Source of the DNA: an uncultured bacterium
Lineage (GTDB): Bacteria; Pseudomonadota; Alphaproteobacteria; CAISDR01
DNA: 7,696 nt
Assembly: GCA_903884125.1 (NCBI GenBank)
Contig: CAISDR010000497.1
Coordinates: forward strand, 1-7,696
Reading direction: 5' to 3'
Each line of letters starts with the position of its first letter. The stretch's first letter is position 1. The notes below the pieces were generated by a model that was not told the origin of the DNA, did no database searches, and was given only the letters and a program-made list of their open reading frames with translations. The position numbers were made by a program, and so were the translations under genes. Shown in pieces: positions 1 to 6,655 of the stretch.

Positions 1-1
1 G

Positions 2-814
2 GTAATGGCTTATGCAGTTGCATCAACCGGCTACAAAAGCGGTGGCTTTAATGCTCGCGCCAACGCACCAGCAAATTTCCCGCTGATCTTCGGGCCTGAA
101 ATCTCGCTGAATTACGAAGCGGGCATAAAGTCCACGTTCTTTGATCGCAAAGTAGTGATCAACGCGGATGTCTATCGCCTTTTGGAAAAGGGTTTTCAGC
201 AATCATTGCTGAACCCGCTGACCGGCAATGGATTTATTGTGGGTAATGCCGGAAACACTGTAAATGATGGCCTTGAAATTGAGGCGAAATGGCGTCCGGT
301 GGAAAGCATGACACTCAACGCCAGTGGTGCCTTTAACGATACGCACATCTATTCATACGATGCAGCGCCTTGCGCTACATTCCCCGGCACGGTGAACGAT
401 GGTTCCAAGCCCGGTACCTGTAATCTTAACGGCAAGCGGCCACAATATAACCCAAGCGTGACCTATAATATCGGGGCTGAATATCGCCAGCCGATTTCTG
501 ATCGTCTGGATGGTGTGGCAATGCTTAACGGCAGCTATTCTGGCAAGCAATTTCTGGACGCAACGCTGGACCCGCGCTCGATTCAGCGTCCATATGCTCT
601 GATCAATGCGCGGTTGGGCGTAGAGGGTAATGGCGGCCAGTGGACGGTTTCCCTCTTCGGTAAAAACCTGACCGGTGAAGCTTATTATGTTGCCGCGGCG
701 ACCCAACCAGGTGCTCAGTATCTTAGCGCTGGTGGAACAACAGCGGCAGGTGGCTTCGTTGGGTGGTATGGAGCGCCGAGAACCTTTGGCGTTGAAGCAA
801 ACTATCGGTTCTGA
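2..814 (+). CDS. TonB-dependent outer-membrane receptor, C-terminal part of beta barrel (5' truncated by window)
   Basis: This is the C-terminal 270 residues of an outer-membrane active transporter that would use TonB-ExbBD energy to import a ligand too large or scarce for porins. The frame is open to the left edge, so the ATG at 5 is an internal methionine; the plug domain and TonB box lie outside. Seen: alternating barrel strands, the motif GYKSGGFNAR near the start, the typical strand pair around NYEAGIKSTFFD and INADVYR, and a final strand FGVEANYRF ending in Phe, the usual signal for BAM assembly. Two cysteines (codons 371 and 419) bracket a probable surface loop and could form a disulfide, as in many sphingomonad-type receptors, whose full length is commonly 750-850 residues. 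The substrate cannot be read from this part. A hairpin follows the stop, and the DUF3604 genes downstream suggest that their substrate may be the imported ligand (inference). Confidence 0.93.
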   Translation, partial: VMAYAVASTGYKSGGFNARANAPANFPLIFGPEISLNYEAGIKSTFFDRKVVINADVYRLLEKGFQQSLLNPLTGNGFIVGNAGNTVNDGLEIEAKWRPVESMTLNASGAFNDTHIYSYDAAPCATFPGTVNDGSKPGTCNLNGKRPQYNPSVTYNIGAEYRQPISDRLDGVAMLNGSYSGKQFLDATLDPRSIQRPYALINARLGVEGNGGQWTVSLFGKNLTGEAYYVAAATQPGAQYLSAGGTTAAGGFVGWYGAPRTFGVEANYRF

Positions 815-821
815 GTGAAAG

Positions 822-850
822 CCCTGCCCGCGGTTAGTCCGCAGGCAGGG
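822..850 (+). terminator. GC-rich hairpin after the receptor gene, probable terminator or attenuator
   Basis: CCCTGCC (822-828) pairs perfectly with GGCAGGG (844-850). After one C/A mismatch, GCGG (830-833) pairs with CCGC (839-842) around a TTAGT loop. The hairpin begins eight bases after the receptor stop. The tract that follows (TGCTCTGCTTTGG) has only a few T residues, so intrinsic termination may be partial and some readthrough into the DUF3604 genes is possible. Confidence 0.55.
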
Positions 851-906
851 TGCTCTGCTTTGGCCAGGCGGAATAAATCCGCGTCACCCGGGACAAGGAG
901 TTACTT

Positions 907-2721
907 ATGAACAGCAAAGCACTGGCAATTGCCATTCTTGGTGTTGTAATTTCTATCACGCCAGCCATTGGTCAGACGTCAAACGAGAATACGCGGGCAC
1001 TTTTCGGTGACCTTCATCTGCATACGGCCTATTCATTTGATGCCTTTACGTTCAAGACGACGGCAACCCCGGATGATGCTTACAAGTTCGCCAAGGGGGC
1101 AGCAATGCGTCACCCTGCTGGCGGCACGGTACAGCTGAAGCGGCCACTCGACTTTCTGGCCGTCACCGACCATTCCGAATATATGGGCGTCATGCGGGCG
1201 ATGGCAGACCCGAACAGCCCCCTGTCCAGGGTGCCGATTGCAGCGCGCGTTACCAATCCGGATGCGGCTGTTTCGCTGGGTGCTTTTTTTGAAATGGCTC
1301 GTGCCATGCGAAATCAGAAGGTCGCCGACGTATTGGGCGATGATTCAGTCTGGCGCGCAGTTGTAAATGATGCGTGGAATAATGTGATCGCGACAGCAAA
1401 TCGCCATTATGTGCCCGGTAAATTTACAACTTTCATAGCGTATGAATGGACTTCCACGCCGGATGGCCGTCACATGCATCGTAATGTGATCTATCGCGGC
1501 GATTCCGCGCCCCCACCATTTACGGCTCAGGACAGCCAGGACCCGGAAGATCTCTGGAATTTTATTGAATCACAACGGCGCAAAGGCAATTACGCCTTGG
1601 TCATTCCCCATAATTCCAATCTGTCCGATGGACTTGCCTATAGCGAAAATGATTACAAAGGCCAGAAGATCACAGCCGATTACGCACGCAGGCGATCTTT
1701 TTACGAGCGTGTAGCTGAAATCACCCAGATTAAAGGTACCAGCGAAACCCATCCGAGTCTTTCGCCAACTGATGAATTCGCCAATTTCGAAATAGTCGAC
1801 CTGATCCGTTCAAGCGGGATCAAGGTTCAGAATTTTGGGGGCAGTTATCTGCGCGATGCACTGCGCCGCGGTCTTGTAATGTATGAAAACGAAGGAACAA
1901 ATCCATATAAATATGGCTTCATCGGTTCCAGCGACAGTCATACTGGTATGTCTCCAGTTGAGGAGAACAATTATTTTGGTGGCTCGGGTGTTACGGATGG
2001 TGACCCTCAAACCCGACTTGATTGCAAATATTGCAATGGGGGCGACACACGCAAGAATGGGTCTGCTGGCCTGGCAGCTGTCTGGGCCAAGGAAAATACC
2101 CGAGAGGCAATTTTCGACGCATTGGCACGACGTGAAAGTTACGCGACATCAGGACCACGAATTCTGATCAGGTTTTTTGCCGGCTATGACTATGATGGTG
2201 TCCAGCCGGGAAAAAGCGACTGGGTTGCCGCAGGCTATCGCCGAGGCGTGCCGATGGGCGGTGAACTCCCTGTCAGTCGCAATGGCCAGTCGCCCACTTT
2301 CCTGGTTTGGGCTGCCAAAGACGCTGAAAGCGCAAATCTCGATCGTATTCAGGTCATAAAGGTGTGGACAAAGAGTGGGCAGAGCTTTGAAAAAGTCTTC
2401 GATGTGGCATTGTCCGGTGGTCGTAAAGTTGATCCGAAAACCGGAAAGGCCCCCAGCGTGGGCAATAGCGTGGATGTGATTGATGCCACTTATAAAAATA
2501 ATATCGGGGCAACTGTCCTGACGGCTCGGTGGCGTGACCCGGAATTTGATGCTGGTATCAATGCTGCATACTATGCACGGGCCATCGAAATTCCGACACC
2601 GCGCTGGTCGACGTATGATGCAGCACGAACAAAGCGCACCATGGTGCCGAGTTTGCCAGCGACTATTCAAGAGCGGGCGTTTACATCACCGATCTGGTAC
2701 GATGTGCCGCCACAGCCTTAG
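907..2721 (+). CDS. DUF3604 family exported PHP-like metal-dependent hydrolase, copy 1
   Basis: The product has 604 residues and matches the DUF3604 family, whose substrate is not established to my knowledge. The ATG at 907 has an AAGGAG ribosome site at 895-900, six bases away. Residues 1-22 form a signal peptide (hydrophobic core AIAILGVVISI, likely cleavage after PAIG), so it should act in the periplasm. The four PHP-superfamily metal motifs are visible in order: GDLHLHT (H37, H39), TDHSE (D88, H89), IPHNSN (H235) and SDSHTG (D343, H345). The family block SETHP (E280, H282) is also present. PHP proteins usually bind two or three metals and hydrolyse phosphoesters; that activity is inferred. 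A CxxC pair (C373, C376) follows the last metal motif. The conserved tail ends in TSPIWYDVPP. The next gene is a full-length paralogue about 50 bases on, so the two are probably cotranscribed. The family call is firm and the reaction is not. Confidence 0.94.
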   Translation: MNSKALAIAILGVVISITPAIGQTSNENTRALFGDLHLHTAYSFDAFTFKTTATPDDAYKFAKGAAMRHPAGGTVQLKRPLDFLAVTDHSEYMGVMRAMADPNSPLSRVPIAARVTNPDAAVSLGAFFEMARAMRNQKVADVLGDDSVWRAVVNDAWNNVIATANRHYVPGKFTTFIAYEWTSTPDGRHMHRNVIYRGDSAPPPFTAQDSQDPEDLWNFIESQRRKGNYALVIPHNSNLSDGLAYSENDYKGQKITADYARRRSFYERVAEITQIKGTSETHPSLSPTDEFANFEIVDLIRSSGIKVQNFGGSYLRDALRRGLVMYENEGTNPYKYGFIGSSDSHTGMSPVEENNYFGGSGVTDGDPQTRLDCKYCNGGDTRKNGSAGLAAVWAKENTREAIFDALARRESYATSGPRILIRFFAGYDYDGVQPGKSDWVAAGYRRGVPMGGELPVSRNGQSPTFLVWAAKDAESANLDRIQVIKVWTKSGQSFEKVFDVALSGGRKVDPKTGKAPSVGNSVDVIDATYKNNIGATVLTARWRDPEFDAGINAAYYARAIEIPTPRWSTYDAARTKRTMVPSLPATIQERAFTSPIWYDVPPQP

Positions 2722-2762
2722 ATCACCTGACAGAGATGATGTTGAACAATAAAGTTAAATGG

Positions 2763-2767
2763 GGGAG
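2763..2767 (+). promoter_or_regulatory. Ribosome binding site deciding the start of the second DUF3604 gene
   Basis: GGGAG, within the run GGGGGAGA at 2761-2768, lies three bases before the ATG at 2771 and six before the ATG at 2774. It overlaps the earlier in-frame ATG at 2759, so that start could not use it. The signal peptide is also well formed from 2771 or 2774. Confidence 0.6.
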
Positions 2768-2770
2768 ACA

Positions 2771-4597
2771 ATGATGACGGGATTTGTCAGTCGTAGCGCA
2801 TTGGCCATGATAATATCCGTCAGCCTGCTTGGCGTGCAGCAGGCCTCCGCTGCTGGTTCAGACGAGCAGACTCGGGCATTTTTTGGTGACCTGCATCTGC
2901 ATACCGCCTATTCATTCGATGCCTTCACATTCAAGACGACCGCAACCCCGGACGATGCCTATAAATTTGCCAAAGGCGCGCCCCTGCGCCATCCGGCAGG
3001 CGGCATTTATCAGCTAAAGCATCCCATCGATTTCCTGGCTGTTACTGACCATTCCGAATTTATGGGCGTTTTGCGTGCCATGGCGGATCCAGATAGTCCG
3101 TTATCAAAATTGGACATCGCAAAAAGAGTAAATGACCCCGATGTAGGAGTTTCCGTCAGCGCATTTTATGACATTGTCAAGGCGCGGCGCGAAGGTAATG
3201 CCGAGATATTGGGTGATCCCAAGAACTGGCAGGGCGAAATTACCAATGCCTGGGCCAAAATGATTGAAACCGCAAACAAACACTATGAGCCAGGGAAATT
3301 CACAACCTTTATCGGCTATGAATATACTTCGGCACCCGACGGAAAGAACCTGCACCGTAACGTGATCTTCCGCGGCAATACAGCGCCAAAGCCCTATACA
3401 AGTGTGGACAGCCCCAACCCAGAAGACCTTTGGTCATTCATTGAAGCCCAGAGGACAAAGGGTATTAGCGCGCTGGTCATTCCGCACAATTCCAATGTCA
3501 GTGATGGGGCCATGTTTGGCGTCAATGATTTCAATGGAAAGCCGATCACGGCGGATTATGCGCGACGTCGCGCTTTCCACGAACCACTGGTAGAGATCAC
3601 GCAGGTAAAGGGCCAGAGCGAAACCCATCCCATCCTATCGCCAAACGATGAGTTCGCTAATTTTGAAATCCTGGAAGGCTATCTCGCTTCATCAAAAAAG
3701 ATCACGAAATTTGAGGGCGGTTATGTTCGTGATGCCCTTCGAACCGGTCTGATGATTTATGAAAATGAAGGCGTCAATCCGTACAAATTCGGACTGATCG
3801 GATCGAGCGACAGTCACACCGGGATTATTCCCATCGAGGAAAGCAGCTATTCCGGCAAGGTGGGCATTTTAGATGGTACGCCGGAAAACCGTCTGGACTG
3901 CAAGTTCTGCAGCGGTTCTGACTATCGGAAATTCGGCTCTGCCGGACTGGCTGGTGTCTGGGCCAAGGAAAATACGCGTGAGTCAATTTTTGATGCGCTG
4001 GCCCGCCGCGAAACATTTGCCACGACCGGGCCGCGTATGCAGGTGCGGTTGTTTGCGGGATTTAATCTGGACGGGATCAAACCGGGCGCTAAAGGTTGGA
4101 TTGACGCAGCATATCGTCGAGGGGTGCCCATGGGGGGGCAATTGTCTGCGGGCCCCGCTGATACACGGCCAACATTCCTGGTCTGGGCAATAAAGGATAA
4201 TGACAGCGGCAATCTTGACCGTATTCAGATCGTCAAGGTGTGGGTAAAGGGTGGGCAGAGCTTTGAAAAAATCTTTGATGTGGCCCTGTCGGGTAATCGC
4301 AAGGTCGATCCAAAGACGGGCAAGGCACCCGCGGTAGGCAATACAGTTGACGTTGCCAATGCCAGTTACAAAAATACGATCGGTGCCACGAGCTTGAGTG
4401 CTGCCTGGGTAGATCCGGAATTTGATCCGCGTCTGAATGCTGCCTATTATGCGCGCGTGCTGGAAATTCCAACGCCCCGGTGGTCGACATATGATGCAAT
4501 GCGCCTGCACCGTTCGGTTCCCGACGGCATGCAGGTTACAATTCAGGAACGTGCCTATACTTCGCCTATCTGGTATGACATCCCGCCTTTGCCCTAG
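2771..4597 (+). CDS. DUF3604 family exported PHP-like metal-dependent hydrolase, copy 2
   Basis: The product has 608 residues from the ATG at 2771. An ATG at 2774 is equally plausible; one at 2759 would add MGET but lacks a ribosome site. The signal peptide is residues 1-27, with likely cleavage after QQASA, so it should be periplasmic. All PHP metal motifs are intact: GDLHLHT (H42, H44), TDHSE (D93, H94), IPHNSN (H239) and SDSHTG (D347, H349), together with SETHP (E284, H286) and a CxxC (C377, C380). It aligns with copy 1 almost without gaps, at roughly two thirds identity by eye. It is nearly identical from FGDLHLHT to TDHSE and most different between residues about 110 and 160. Synonymous codons have diverged widely, so the duplication is old and both copies look selected. 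Odd point: seven consecutive G bases at 4132-4138, where copy 1 has interrupted codons. The 16-base palindrome at 4588-4603 spans the stop. Substrate and reaction are unknown. Confidence 0.94.
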   Translation: MMTGFVSRSALAMIISVSLLGVQQASAAGSDEQTRAFFGDLHLHTAYSFDAFTFKTTATPDDAYKFAKGAPLRHPAGGIYQLKHPIDFLAVTDHSEFMGVLRAMADPDSPLSKLDIAKRVNDPDVGVSVSAFYDIVKARREGNAEILGDPKNWQGEITNAWAKMIETANKHYEPGKFTTFIGYEYTSAPDGKNLHRNVIFRGNTAPKPYTSVDSPNPEDLWSFIEAQRTKGISALVIPHNSNVSDGAMFGVNDFNGKPITADYARRRAFHEPLVEITQVKGQSETHPILSPNDEFANFEILEGYLASSKKITKFEGGYVRDALRTGLMIYENEGVNPYKFGLIGSSDSHTGIIPIEESSYSGKVGILDGTPENRLDCKFCSGSDYRKFGSAGLAGVWAKENTRESIFDALARRETFATTGPRMQVRLFAGFNLDGIKPGAKGWIDAAYRRGVPMGGQLSAGPADTRPTFLVWAIKDNDSGNLDRIQIVKVWVKGGQSFEKIFDVALSGNRKVDPKTGKAPAVGNTVDVANASYKNTIGATSLSAAWVDPEFDPRLNAAYYARVLEIPTPRWSTYDAMRLHRSVPDGMQVTIQERAYTSPIWYDIPPLP

Positions 4598-4603
4598 GGC
4601 AAA
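4588..4603. repeat. 16-base perfect palindrome across the stop codon of DUF3604 copy 2
   Basis: TTTGCCCTAGGGCAAA is its own reverse complement and contains the TAG stop at 4595-4597. As RNA it could fold into a six-base-pair stem with a CTAG loop. As DNA it could be an operator-like site. It is followed by AT-rich sequence (AATTAATTA) but no clear T tract, so it is not a convincing terminator. Confidence 0.5.
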
Positions 4604-4628
4604 TTAATTACAGGTTAGATTTGTATTT

Positions 4629-5546
4629 ATGAAGGCGTGGCTGTCCCAACCGCTGATCCGATTTCTGTTTATCGGGGCGTTACTATTTGCTGTCGACGCG
4701 GTACGCAACCCGGTTCGGCCAATTGAAGATGCAACGATCGACGTCGGCCCTGCGCAGATTGACTGGATGGTTGGCAACTGGACCGCCCAGTTCGGGCGCA
4801 CGCCCAGCAAAGCCGAACTTCAAACGATTATAGACACCTGGATCGTTGATGAAATGCGATACCGGGAAGCGCTAGCGCTTAAGCTTGACCGTGATGACGA
4901 AATTGTGCGCCGCCGCCTCGTGCAAAAGCACGAATTCCTGTTTTCGCCGGAAACCGTTATAAAGGAGCCTGACGAGGCAGCATTGCGCACGCACTTCGAC
5001 GCGAATCGGGACAAATTTAAATCAAATTGGGCCGTATCGTTCTGTCATATCTATTTTGAAATCGGGTCTGACCGCCAGCGTGCATTTCAATTGGCCAAGT
5101 CTGCCAGCGAAAGGTTGGCCCATCGCGCGGCCGATGACGGGTTAGTCAGGACACTGGGCGATGAGTTTCCACATAACAATTGTTACAAAAACGAAACCGA
5201 AAACAATATCCGCCGAGATTTCGGTGATCATTTCACCCAGGCCCTTAATCAGATCGAAATAGCCAACTGGGTCGGTCCGGTAGAATCCGGGCTGGGGTTT
5301 CATATTGTATGGATATCCGGCCGCAATCAGCCAGAGCAGCTTGAATTCGATGTTGCCCGGCCCAATGTCCGGGCTGACTGGATGGATCAGCAACAGTCGG
5401 CCGCATTGAATGTACAGCTTGGCCGACTACGTGCGCGGTATCGTCCCACCGTGAACGAGGCGGCAATTATGGATGCGCTCAAGCGGGGCGATGAATTGGG
5501 ACGCAAACACGCGCCTGATGTTGAGCGCAATCGTGGCGAGGATTAG
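4629..5546 (+). CDS. Membrane-anchored parvulin/SurA-like peptidyl-prolyl cis-trans isomerase
   Basis: The product has 305 residues. An N-terminal hydrophobic stretch (residues 9-25, after Lys2) should be an uncleaved anchor, leaving the rest in the periplasm. Residues about 57-104 form a helical SurA/PpiD-like chaperone segment rich in charged residues (SKAELQTIIDTWIVDEMRYR). The parvulin domain spans about 135-230. Its first strand SFCHIYFE carries H140, and its last strand GPVESGLGFHIVWI carries H225, matching the family pattern of two buried histidines and a G-F-H end. Such proteins isomerise X-Pro bonds and help fold exported proteins. The ATG at 4629 is 31 bases after the previous stop and lacks a good ribosome site: the nearest AGG, at 4612-4614, is 14 bases away, so translation may be weak or coupled. 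The stop is two bases before the HupE-like start, a clear operon link. The sequence is divergent, so isomerase activity is less certain than the fold. Confidence 0.85.
   Translation: MKAWLSQPLIRFLFIGALLFAVDAVRNPVRPIEDATIDVGPAQIDWMVGNWTAQFGRTPSKAELQTIIDTWIVDEMRYREALALKLDRDDEIVRRRLVQKHEFLFSPETVIKEPDEAALRTHFDANRDKFKSNWAVSFCHIYFEIGSDRQRAFQLAKSASERLAHRAADDGLVRTLGDEFPHNNCYKNETENNIRRDFGDHFTQALNQIEIANWVGPVESGLGFHIVWISGRNQPEQLEFDVARPNVRADWMDQQQSAALNVQLGRLRARYRPTVNEAAIMDALKRGDELGRKHAPDVERNRGED
5538..5542 (+). promoter_or_regulatory. Ribosome binding site supporting the GTG start at 5549
   Basis: GAGGA ends six bases before the GTG at 5549 and lies inside the last codons of the isomerase gene, consistent with translational coupling of the two genes. 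Confidence 0.6.
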
Positions 5547-5548
5547 AC

Positions 5549-6532
5549 GTGCGCGCGCCAGATATTGCTCTTTACTTGGTTGTCCTGATGGGCGCCACAT
5601 TTGCGCATGCTCATGAGACGCGGCCCGTATTTCTTGAACTTAGCGAGACGATGCCGGGTCGATTCGACGGACAATGGCGTGTGCCCTCGCAGTTCGGAAT
5701 TCCGTTGCCGGTGGAGCCGGTGTTCGACGAACGTTGTGAGGTTGTTGGCTCAACCCTTGTCAGCATGCAGGATCAGTTATCTGCCAGCGCGCGCTTCACC
5801 CTGACATGTGCCAGCGGGCTAAGCGGTAGCCGGATCACGCTTGCTGGATTAAATAATACGCAAGTTGACGGTCTTGTCCGTGTCCACTTTATCTCTGGCG
5901 AACTTGTCGGCACTTTGTTGCATCCCGGTCAGGCAGATTACGAGGTGCCGAATCCCTCAGGTGGCTTTCAGGTCTTTCAGACTTATGCGCAATTGGGCAT
6001 GGAACACATTGCATCCGGTATTGACCATCTGCTGTTTGTAACCGCGCTGGTACTGCTTATTGGGATGTGGCGGCGCGTTCTGATTGCGGTGACGGCATTT
6101 ACAATAGCGCACAGTATTTCGCTGGCTTTGGCTGCACTCAAACTGATCTTTTTGCCAATTCATGCGACTGAGGCATTGATTGCTCTTTCCATCCTGTTTC
6201 TGGCTGTAGAACTGGCGCAAAAAAATGCCACGGCGGAATTCCAACGTCGTCCCTGGGTCCTGGCCTTTGCGTTTGGTCTTTTGCACGGCCTTGGATTTGC
6301 GTCTGGACTGGCCGAGATCGGATTGCCAAATCACGAAATTCCGATTGCTCTCCTATCGTTCAATATTGGCGTCGAAGCAGGCCAGTTCACCTGTGTTGCA
6401 TTTTTACTTCTGCTGGGCAGTTTGGGTCGATCATTGCCTGCGATGGTCAGAGGTTCCATCCGCACAGCAATGATTTATTCAATCGGTGGCTTGGCATCCT
6501 TCTGGTTTATCGAGCGTGTTTTGGCGATCTGA
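5549..6532 (+). CDS. HupE/UreJ family membrane protein, putative metal transporter
   Basis: The product has 327 residues and a GTG start supported by GAGGA six bases upstream. A signal peptide (residues 1 to about 21, ending TFAHAHE) gives a mature N-terminus starting at or near His22, followed by ETRPVFLELSE, typical of the longer HupE/UreJ_2 form. Residues about 22-140 form a beta-rich periplasmic domain with two cysteines. About six membrane segments follow (near 160-176, 178-199, 201-221, 236-254, 265-290 and 304-324). Family motifs are GMEHIASGIDH (E152, H153, D159, H160), TIAHSISL (H188), LLHGLGFASGL (H246) and FNIGVEAGQ (E276, Q279). HupE and UreJ are known or proposed nickel permeases linked to hydrogenase or urease. 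Neither enzyme is encoded here, so the metal is uncertain and could feed the DUF3604 pair (inference). It closes the operon; a hairpin with a T-rich tract follows at 6554-6590. Confidence 0.9.
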   Translation: MRAPDIALYLVVLMGATFAHAHETRPVFLELSETMPGRFDGQWRVPSQFGIPLPVEPVFDERCEVVGSTLVSMQDQLSASARFTLTCASGLSGSRITLAGLNNTQVDGLVRVHFISGELVGTLLHPGQADYEVPNPSGGFQVFQTYAQLGMEHIASGIDHLLFVTALVLLIGMWRRVLIAVTAFTIAHSISLALAALKLIFLPIHATEALIALSILFLAVELAQKNATAEFQRRPWVLAFAFGLLHGLGFASGLAEIGLPNHEIPIALLSFNIGVEAGQFTCVAFLLLLGSLGRSLPAMVRGSIRTAMIYSIGGLASFWFIERVLAI

Positions 6533-6553
6533 AAGTTGAACTCTGCGCCATTC

Positions 6554-6590
6554 CGAGCGCTGGCTGACGCGTTCGCTTTTGCTTTGTTCT
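6554..6590 (+). terminator. Probable intrinsic terminator after the HupE-like gene
   Basis: CGAGCGC (6554-6560) can pair with GCGTTCG (6569-6575), with one G-T wobble, around an eight-base loop. It is followed directly by CTTTTGCTTTGTTCT. It lies 22 bases after the stop at 6532. The stem is short, so this is a moderate call, but the T-rich tract is better than that of the hairpin at 822-850. Confidence 0.45.
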
Positions 6591-6603
6591 GGCGGGATTG
6601 GAC

Positions 6604-6633
6604 TTGTTCCAGACGCTTCCGATTTTTTATAGA
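6604..6633 (+). promoter_or_regulatory. Candidate sigma-70-type promoter for the sulfatase-like gene
   Basis: TTGTTC at 6604-6609 and TATAGA at 6628-6633 are separated by 18 bases and lie between the candidate terminator and the ribosome site at 6641. This would give a very short leader. It is a consensus match by eye only, and alphaproteobacterial promoters are often degenerate. Confidence 0.3.
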
Positions 6634-6640
6634 CATCTAG

Positions 6641-6647
6641 GGGGGAG
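6641..6647 (+). promoter_or_regulatory. Ribosome binding site deciding the start at 6656
   Basis: GGGGGAG ends eight bases before the ATG at 6656. The only other in-frame start upstream is a GTG at 6647 that overlaps this site, and a TAG at 6638-6640 closes the frame, so 6656 is the likely start. Confidence 0.6.
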
Positions 6648-6655
6648 TGCCAAAC

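Noticed and set aside
851..894. Promoter for the DUF3604 genes
   Set aside because: TTGGCC and GAATAAAT are present but far too close together for a sigma-70 pair; no other convincing pair was seen.
2149..2670. Open frame of 173 codons on the minus strand, with a similar one of 175 codons at 3983-4510
   Set aside because: They lie opposite the same region of the two DUF3604 paralogues and resemble each other only because the sense genes are duplicates. The sense frames have signal peptides, family motifs and ribosome sites; the antisense ones have none.
2759..2770. ATG at 2759 as the start of the second DUF3604 gene
   Set aside because: It overlaps the only good ribosome site and would prepend a charged MGET to an already complete signal peptide; starts at 2771 or 2774 fit better.
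5549..6532. Part of a hydrogenase or urease cluster
   Set aside because: Only the HupE/UreJ-like carrier is present; no hydrogenase or urease structural or maturation gene is visible, and the neighbours are DUF3604 and isomerase genes.
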